Source: Branchipolynoe longqiensis
Taxonomy: Eukaryota; Annelida; Polychaeta; Phyllodocida; Polynoidae
Assembly: GCA_030323885.1 (NCBI GenBank)
Contig: CM059200.1
Location: 645,436 to 709,435, forward strand
DNA: 64,000 bases
Reading direction: 5' to 3'
Part shown: positions 12,733 through 21,700 of the stretch, piece by piece
Layout of the letters: each line of letters starts with the position of its first letter
Numbering within the stretch: the first letter of the stretch is position 1
The notes under the pieces: model-generated
Database searches by the model: none
Seen by the model: the letters and a program-made list of their open reading frames with translations, nothing else
What the model was told of the DNA's origin: nothing
Position numbers and translations under genes: made by a program

Positions 12733-15700
12733 GCTGTCAGTCGCGATGCGATAAAGACTGCTTTCATTACTTGACTGCCGCTCTCCATTTAACTCTCTGC
12801 TGTGAGAGTTGCGTCCATGAGTCGGTCTTAATGTCTCGTTTACCAATTAGCTGGTACTTCTAAATAATTGAGGTTTCTATCAATCAAGTCTGTTCTATGG
12901 ATGTTTTTGTTGTGTAGTGAGGAGTCTGGACATTTAGTTTCACCTAACCCATATAATTTTCTCAGCCAGTTCACGATGAAAGTGGTTCTCTAGGTATATT
13001 TGGTATCACAAGCCGTCTCGGCACGGTCCAATTTGTTCAATGTAGTCTGTGTTCTTACAAGTTGTTTTGCTGATTTCAGAAGATGTACATAAGGAGTGTG
13101 AGGTCTCAGAAGCAGACTTCGGTCAGGGCGACTATGGCGCTATCTCCATGGGTAACAAATTCCACACCGATGGTAATAGGGACAATCAAGTGAGTGACGT
13201 CATGAAAGTGGCTGATGACATAGAAGTCGGTGAAGATGAGGCAGAAGTGTCCAAGGTGTCAAGTAGCATAAGTGTGCACTATGAGGAGATGTCTGGTTCT
13301 TCCGATGAGGAAGACCAAGCGAAGTGTGTCGAGAAAGCGCAGCACAGCTTGACAGACATGGATGCGACCCCAGAAGAATATGGCAGACCTGAAGAGAAGC
13401 CGGTAGAGGTAAAATCTGTATTGAACAAGTATTACGCACAACACGAGGAACCTGTTGTTAACCGGTTTTATCAGGAGCAAGAGGAACCAGTGGTTAACCG
13501 GTATTACCAGGAGCAAGAGGAGCCAGTGGTTAACCGGTATTACCAGGAGCAGGAGGAGCCAGTGGTTAACCGGTATTACCAAGAGCAGGAGGAGCCAGTG
13601 GTTAACCGGTATTACCAAGAACAGGAGGAGCCAGTGGTTAACCGGTATTACCAAGAACAGGAGGAGCCAGTGGTTAACCGGTATTACCAAGAACAGGAGG
13701 AGCCAGTGGTTAACCAGTATTACCAGGAGCAGGAGGGACCGGGGAAGAACCGCTATTATCAGGAGCAGAGCTCTGATGTAGAGATAAAGGACAGTGACTC
13801 GCAGGGGGAGATGGTTGTAAGCCCTGAAGCCATCAGTGAAACTGCAGATGCTAAGGTAGCGACAGTTGCAGCTAATACGGAACATTCAGAACTCGCTGAA
13901 GAACAACCAATGGAAAGCAAATATGTGGCTGCCAACTCGTTACCGGTGGAACTTTGCGATAGTAAAAAGTCCAGCAGTGACTCGGATACTCTAGAATCTA
14001 ATACGACCGACAGTAGTGACTCTCAGAGCTTGTCGACTGTGTGTAGTTATGGAGATGCGCTCAGTGGAGTGAGTGATGGCAGCACATTGGGAACAGGCAC
14101 GGCTGCCTCCCAGGTGTTACTGTCTTCCAACTCGGAGCCAGACAATGGTGAAAGCAACACTGAGCACATTTTGCCACATCTCGACACCGTGAATGAGGTT
14201 GTCGGTGATCGACTAAATGAGATGATAAACGAGGTGGTGAATGGGGACACGGGGTCTGATGGGTCGTTGGTAGACGCGCAGCAGAAGGGGAAGCTGTGGG
14301 CAGAGCATGAAGGTGATGTCGGTGTGACATCATCATCCAGTGTGACTCCTGCAAAGTCATCCAGCAAGTCTAGAAGGACTACGAGGAGTTTGCGACACGA
14401 GGGACTCCGGCGGCCAGAGGTGTTGAAGGTATTACTTGAAATGAGTTACGAAAGTTAAAGTTGCCTAATCCAATGAAATGATGATAAAAACATGTCAAGA
14501 TTTGGTCTTGCAAATCCAACTTAGATACTCGTTTAGTCCTTAAACTTGCATAGTCCGATGGGTTTTGAATTCCTGAGACAAAAATTATATTTAATGGATT
14601 GTTATAATCTACCTTACTTTCATTTGAAGTCACTTATTTTAAATGGTTAACTTTTGAGATATTTGAAGTGCCAGAATGCAAATTTAATTTTGGCAAGCAC
14701 ACCAAAACTCTGATGCCATAAGCATATGAGGTAACAGCTTCTGTTAAATTGACTCAGTATTCCCTTCTATGTGGCAACAAATGCTTTAAAAGTGCATCTG
14801 TATTTAAAGTTGCATGGTCCGATGAAATGTAATTTTGTCAAAATTAAAACAGCTACTTACATTTGATCCTCTATATCTAACTTAGATACTGGTGTATTAG
14901 CTAATGATTTGAGACAGCATATACAGAATAACCAGTGAATTTATAAGCTCACCCCTTTAGACACTCACTTTGAAACACCCATTATGCAGGGAGGCCATTA
15001 ACCAACTAGGCCAATCTCATGACCTCATTCGCCTCCCCCCAACCAAGTAGGCCTACTGTGCAGGGCCATAGAGGGGAAGGGGATATGAGGTGGATGTGTC
15101 TGTGTGTGTGTATGTGTCTGTGTGTTTCCTGACCTGACTTTACAGAGACAGACATACACACATACATATACACACACAGACAGACACACATAGATAGGCA
15201 CACACAGACAAACATGCACAGACAGCACACCAGACACAGAAACACACAGTCATGCACACACCCAACATACACAGACACACATACACCCGACCTGACTTTG
15301 CAGAGAGAGAGACACACACACAGACAGAGACACCTAGACAGCCACACACAGAAAGAGGCAGACACACACATACATGCACACACATACATACACACACATG
15401 CAGACATACACAGACAGCCACACAGACAGACACCCATACACACAGACACAGACAGACACATAGATAGACACACACAGACAGACATGCACAGACAGCACAC
15501 ACAGACACAGAAACATACATGCACACACCCGACATACACAGACACACATACACCCGACCTGACTTTGCAGAGAGAGAGACACACACACACAGACAGAGAC
15601 ACATAGACAGAGGCAGACACACACACATACATACACACAGATATACACACATACAGACATACACAGACATTACCATACATACATATAGACAGACACACAT

Positions 15701-18700
15701 AGATAGACACAGACAGACATGCATAGACAGCACACCAGACACAGAAACACACAGACATGCACACACCAGACATACACAGACACACATACACCTGACCTGA
15801 GTTTGCAGAGAGAGACACACACACAGACAGAGACACATAGACAGATGCACACAGACAGGCATACACACACATACATACACACAGACAGACATACACAGAC
15901 ACACACACATACATGCACACATACACAGAGACAGACAGACACACACAGACACATACACACATACATACCCACACATACACATAAACAGAAACACACAGAT
16001 ATACACACAGACAGATACACACAGATACATACAGACATACATAGACAGACACAAGCAGACAACAGACACACATTATATTTTGTTAAAAACCAGTGACATG
16101 GGCCTATGGCACTAATCCTTTCCCAGAATGTGCCAACCCAAACAGAAATACCTACCTACAGTCCTGTAAGGTTCCAGGTCATCTCACATCACGTGGTCAG
16201 CGCGAGATGACCATCTGGGTCATAGCCACAGGACTTTTGGCAAGCTTGTCGAAATTATTTTTGGTTCTTTCAGCTCATATCACTTCAAAACTAATCATCA
16301 CTCCGGACTAATGATTAGTAGCTTGTAACGATCAATTTGATATATTTATCTAAAAAATAAGACAAAAATTCAAGTGCCATCGGACCATGCAACTTTAAGT
16401 AAATATAACAAATTATAATTCAATGGAAAGCTGATAACATGAGCTTTATTCTGATATAAATATTTTATTCCTGGAGTGAATTTGTGAGGAGATATGATCA
16501 ATGGAAAAATCTAGATTTTTCACTTTTTGTGTGCCTGCAGGCATTTTCCACTAACTTAATTGCTCTACTTGGGGTACCTACTCCTTGCCTGGCGCTCAGC
16601 ATTATTAGGATAGGGCAAGGACTGGTTGGCTCAGGGTCAGGATAATGTGACTCAGTGGGATATCGGGTCATGGTGCTGGTGGCCCGGTGTCCCAGTGGGG
16701 AAGCACTATAAAGTCGCCATGATTGCACACTGTCACAAGTCGATACCTGTCCTGATATGACCTTAGATGTTGCTAGGACGTAAAACAACAAACAAACATA
16801 AATAACAGTATTTGATCTGAAGCACGGTATAGTTTTGTCGTTTTAAGTTGCTCTTTTTTTGTTTTATTAACACCAGCTTGTTTTCACTCGCACACTTGAC
16901 CACATAGATAAAATACTCACCCTTACCCAGAGTAGGGGCGAGTATTTTACCTATTGACCACGCTGACCTTTGTGGATTGACTTACTCACTTTCTTCAAAT
17001 TTAGCACTCACTATTTTTAAGTCACTCTCCTAAATGCGTATCTGATCTGAAGCAATGAAGAGTCGTTCTGATGCGTTTGGTCATATTTAAGTCGTTTGGT
17101 TTTTGTTTTATTAACGCTCATTCAAGTTTTTTTCGGTACGTAATTGACGTATCAGGGCAATTTTCAATCGTAAAAAATAGGTCTTCCCTCATTGCACTGC
17201 TCCTTGCTCTATCCTACTAATGCCAAACGCCAGGCTATATAGTAACAGGTATTCATTTTAATGAGTCATTTGGTTTGACTAGAGCCCAAGGTTCAAACAC
17301 AGCAATTTGAATCCCCTGATTTACCAAAGCGGGGATCAGGGGCTTAAGTCATTCAGTCATCCTGTCCGGTCTTACAGAAAAATACTATTATTGTAGCAAC
17401 ATTAAAGCTGCATAGTCCGATGGTGTTGAGTTTCTGTAATTTTTCTGAGATAAATAGATTAACCTGAACGTTATAATCAACCTTACTTTAGCTTCAAGTC
17501 CTGTTTATTTTAAACAGTTATGTTTTGAGATATTTGAAGTGCAAACATGTCAAATTAGTTTCGGCAAGCTTGCCAAAACTCTGATACCATAGGCTTTAGC
17601 AGTAACAGGTTCTATTAAATTGCCTCAGTATTCCCTGATATGTGGCAACAAATGCTTAATACATCTATCAGTATCTAAGTTAGATATGTAGAATCAATTC
17701 CAGATAATTGTTTTGGTTTTGAAAATTTGATGATTCATCGGACTATGCAACTTTAAGTAGCAGAGATTTCCGCTTTCTTTGCGAGATATCACTTTCATCC
17801 CTAAATATATGTTCAGGAAAATGGTTCTGTAAAGATAGAACTTTAATTCTCTGACATGGTGCCAGGGTCATGTAACTGAGTGGTGTATCGAGTCAATATG
17901 CGCGTGGCAAAATATCGCAGTGGTGCAGCACTAGATAGTGATCATGAATTCGCACTGTCACAAGTCAGTATCCATCCTTATGTGACCTTAGATAAGGCTA
18001 GGACGTATGACCGAACCAGCCTTCATGCCCATCCTCATATGAAGAACTCATATGTGGCTAGAGCATAAACCTTAATAAACCAAGCTTGCAGGTCTTCGCC
18101 CTATGGCCGAAGGTACTCCGTCCTCAATCCTCAGTCCTTACATTGTGAGTCTTTGCCAACTTTAGAACAAAACCTGAATTTGACAATTCAGAATTCCACA
18201 TGTGGTGGGGTGGGTGGGGGGGGGGGGGATTTCCCAAAAGAAAGAGAACGAAACAAAGAAAGAACAGAGTACAAATTAGATTTAAGCTTGATGGAAGGCT
18301 GGAATGTGAACCTGCAACCTTCCAATATTAGCCTACCTGAGTTTAGGCACCTAGAATTTTATGTATTTGCAAGTCGCACAAACTTGGCCACAGGAGCCCG
18401 ATTTAAATCGTTTTTTAACAAGTTTTCTATTGTGCTAGTTTTATTGATGTTTATGTTAGCTAAAATGCATGTGCAACATCGCATTGTTCTGAGATTTTAA
18501 AAAACCCTCTATTTTCTTGCTATTTATTTGGGGCAGGAGATTCCAGGTTATAACCCTTCGTCATTTGATTATGGTGGTTATTATTAATCACATGCCTTAC
18601 GATGCTTTGTTTTGTCCACAGTTGACGTCTGCAAAGACAGGGGCTGTTACTCCCGGTGGTGATCTTAAATCTAAGCCGCCATCAGGACGTTCAACACCAA

Positions 18701-21700
18701 CCCGGCAGACTAGAGCACATTCACTCAAGGAGGAGGAAGAAGAGATGACGGATGTAGAAGTGGAGGAGCGACTCTCACCAACATCATCTCCAGAACATTC
18801 AACAAGGGTTTCTACACGTGCCACGACACCACTTAGAACCACACGGGCCACAACCCCGCCACAGAGTACACAGGCCACAAGCCCACAACGGAGCACACGT
18901 GCCACAACTCCGGAACGGAGCACACGTGCCACAACTCCACAACGGAGCACACGTGCCACAACTCCGGAACGGAGCACACGGGCCACAACTCCCCAACGGA
19001 GCACACGTGCCACAACTCCGGAACGGAGCACACGGGCCACAACTCCCCAACGAAGCACAAGGGCCACAACCCCACAACGGAGCACACGTGCCACAACTCC
19101 CCAACGGAGCACAAGGGCCACAACCCCACAACGGAGTACAAGGGCCACAACTCCACAAAGGTCCATGCGGTCTGCAACTACAGAAGAAAATATGGGGATT
19201 ACAACCCCCAAAGAGAATACTGAGGCCACAAATCCAGAACAGACTGCTGAAGTCATGGTAACAGAACACAGTACTGAGGCCACAAATCTGGAACAGAGTA
19301 CTGAGGTCACGACCCCAGAACACAGTACTGAGGTCACAACACCAGAAGATAGTACTGAGGTCGCAGCCATAGAACAGAGTACTAAGATCACAACCCCAGA
19401 AGAGAGTACTGAGATCACAATCCCAGACGAGAGTACTGAAGCCATGCTTACAAAACAGAGTACCGAGGGCACAAACTTGCAACGGAGTACCAGGGCCATG
19501 ACTCCACAGCGAACTACAAGGGCTACGACTCCGCAACGGAGTACCAGGGCTACGACTCCGCAACGGAGTACCAGGGCTACGACTCCGCAACGGAATACCA
19601 GGGCCACAACTCCGCAACGGAATACCAGGGCCACGACCCCGCCACGGAGTACCAGGGCCACGACTCCGCAACGGAGTACCAGGGCCACGACTCCGCAACG
19701 GAGTACCAGGGCCACGACTCCGCAACGGAGTACCAGGGCCACGACTCCGCAACGGAGTACCAGGGCCACAACTCCGCAACGGAGTACCAGGGCTACATCT
19801 GTAGAACATAGTATGAAGACTACTCCCCCACAACGGAGTACAAAAAGGACATCAGCCCTAAAACATAGTCCGCAGACCACATCTCCACAACACAGTCCGC
19901 AGACCACATCTCCACAACATAGTCCCAAGACCACATCTCCACAACATAGTCCCAAGATCGCATCTTCGCAACATAGCCCAAAGACCTCATCTCCACAACA
20001 TCATACAAGGACTACTGCCCTACAACATAGTCCAAAGACCACACCGCCACAACATACAACTATGACCACCCGCCCACAACGGACTACACGAGCCACAACC
20101 CCACAACGGGCCACACGGTCTTTAACACCAGATCAAGTTACTCATGCCACAACACCACCGAGAAGAACATGTGCGACAACACCACAACGATCAACACGGG
20201 CCACAACCCCACAACGAAGCACTCGTGCTACGACTCCATCTCCAAAAACCTCTCCATTACACGACCCGGAAAGTGTGAGACATACAAGGACGAACCAGGT
20301 GCGAGCCACAACGCCAACACGCACAATGCGCTCTCGCACTAGTGAGAAGCCTGCAGAAGATGATGTTGTCATGCAGGTTGACCTGGCAAAAACACAAAAA
20401 CACCCGTCTAAAGGCCCTAAGGCTTTAGAGACTGAGATTCTCACCGTCCCCAAATGGACTCGCTCGAGCCGAAGCCGTGCTAACAGTACTTCGGATGCAA
20501 AGTCCACCACCACCATTGATGACGACCACAGTGACAGTACCTCGGTGGCCTCCACCATGTCGCGCCGGTCAGTCGGTCGCCGCAGCTCACAGGGTTCCTC
20601 ACCAGGGCTAGGTGATGTCAGTGGAAGTGGGACCCCGCCGCGGGCTGACGAGCATGAGACGGTGTCAGAAGTAAGGGTGCGAATGACACGCACTGGCAGC
20701 CGCAGCAGGACGACACCAACTCGACAGACCTCGACGAGGAGTGCCAGGAAGAAGGTGGGCGGGGAGGCAGGCACTGTGCTTGTTCGCCGGACCAGCAGCT
20801 CACGCGAAGCCACGCCCGAACCACCAGGGGACATGACGAGTGAGCCACCAGAGGCCGCTACGGGGTCTGATGTCAGCTCGACCATCACGGAGGAGGACAT
20901 CGGTAAGTGGGAAGGCCCTATCTTGTGAAAGATAAACTTTTAATTTAAAGCTGCATAACAATTTTGAAGCCCATGGATTAGATTTGATTCTACTTTTCCA
21001 CTGAGATGTTGGTACACTGATTAAGCATTATTGTTACATATAAGGGAATACTAAGTTAATTTAATAGAACTTGTTACTGCTGATGGCCATGGTGTCAAGC
21101 ATTTTGAGACCCATCTATATACAAATTAATTTGGCATGCTTTCACTTAAAATATCTCATCAGTTAGCTATTGATAAATAAGTTACATCAAACTAGAGTAA
21201 AGTTTTAATCATCAACCTAATATATTTATCTAAAATAAAAAGTAGCAAAAACTCAAACCCATCAGACTGTGATTCTTTAACTAAAATGTTCAATTTCACG
21301 CCGTTTGCTTGCAACATGGAAAGAGTCCTCAAAAGTTATCGTTTGCCTTTGTCGCTTTACAGTTGAGAGGACAAACTTCACGTTTGCAGAGCCAATGGCT
21401 GTGGACACTAGTAAAGGTAGGTTATTCTGGTTGACTCCACAAAAAGTGGTTTGGTGTATAATCTTCCATGAGTTACCTGGTAAGATGCAATACTATGCCA
21501 AATGTTGCTGTGGGCATTCATTGGTGTGAACATTCATTGGCGTGGAATACAATGCCAAATGTTGCAGTATACATTCATTGGCGTGGAATACAATGCCAAA
21601 TGTTGCAGTGTACATTCATTGGCGTGGCATACAATGCCAAATGTTGCAGTGTACATTCATTGGCGTGGAATACAATACCAAATGTTGCTATGTACATTCA

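Noticed and set aside
15006..16073. Minus-strand frames of 300 or more codons rich in C, V and L
   Set aside because: CA-rich array with no stop in several frames; the same effect occurs at 45818-46945.
18597..19955. 452-codon antisense frame opposite ELYS exon h
   Set aside because: A mirror of the 27-bp repeat, which is open in several frames; the sense frame is supported by splice phase and ELYS context.
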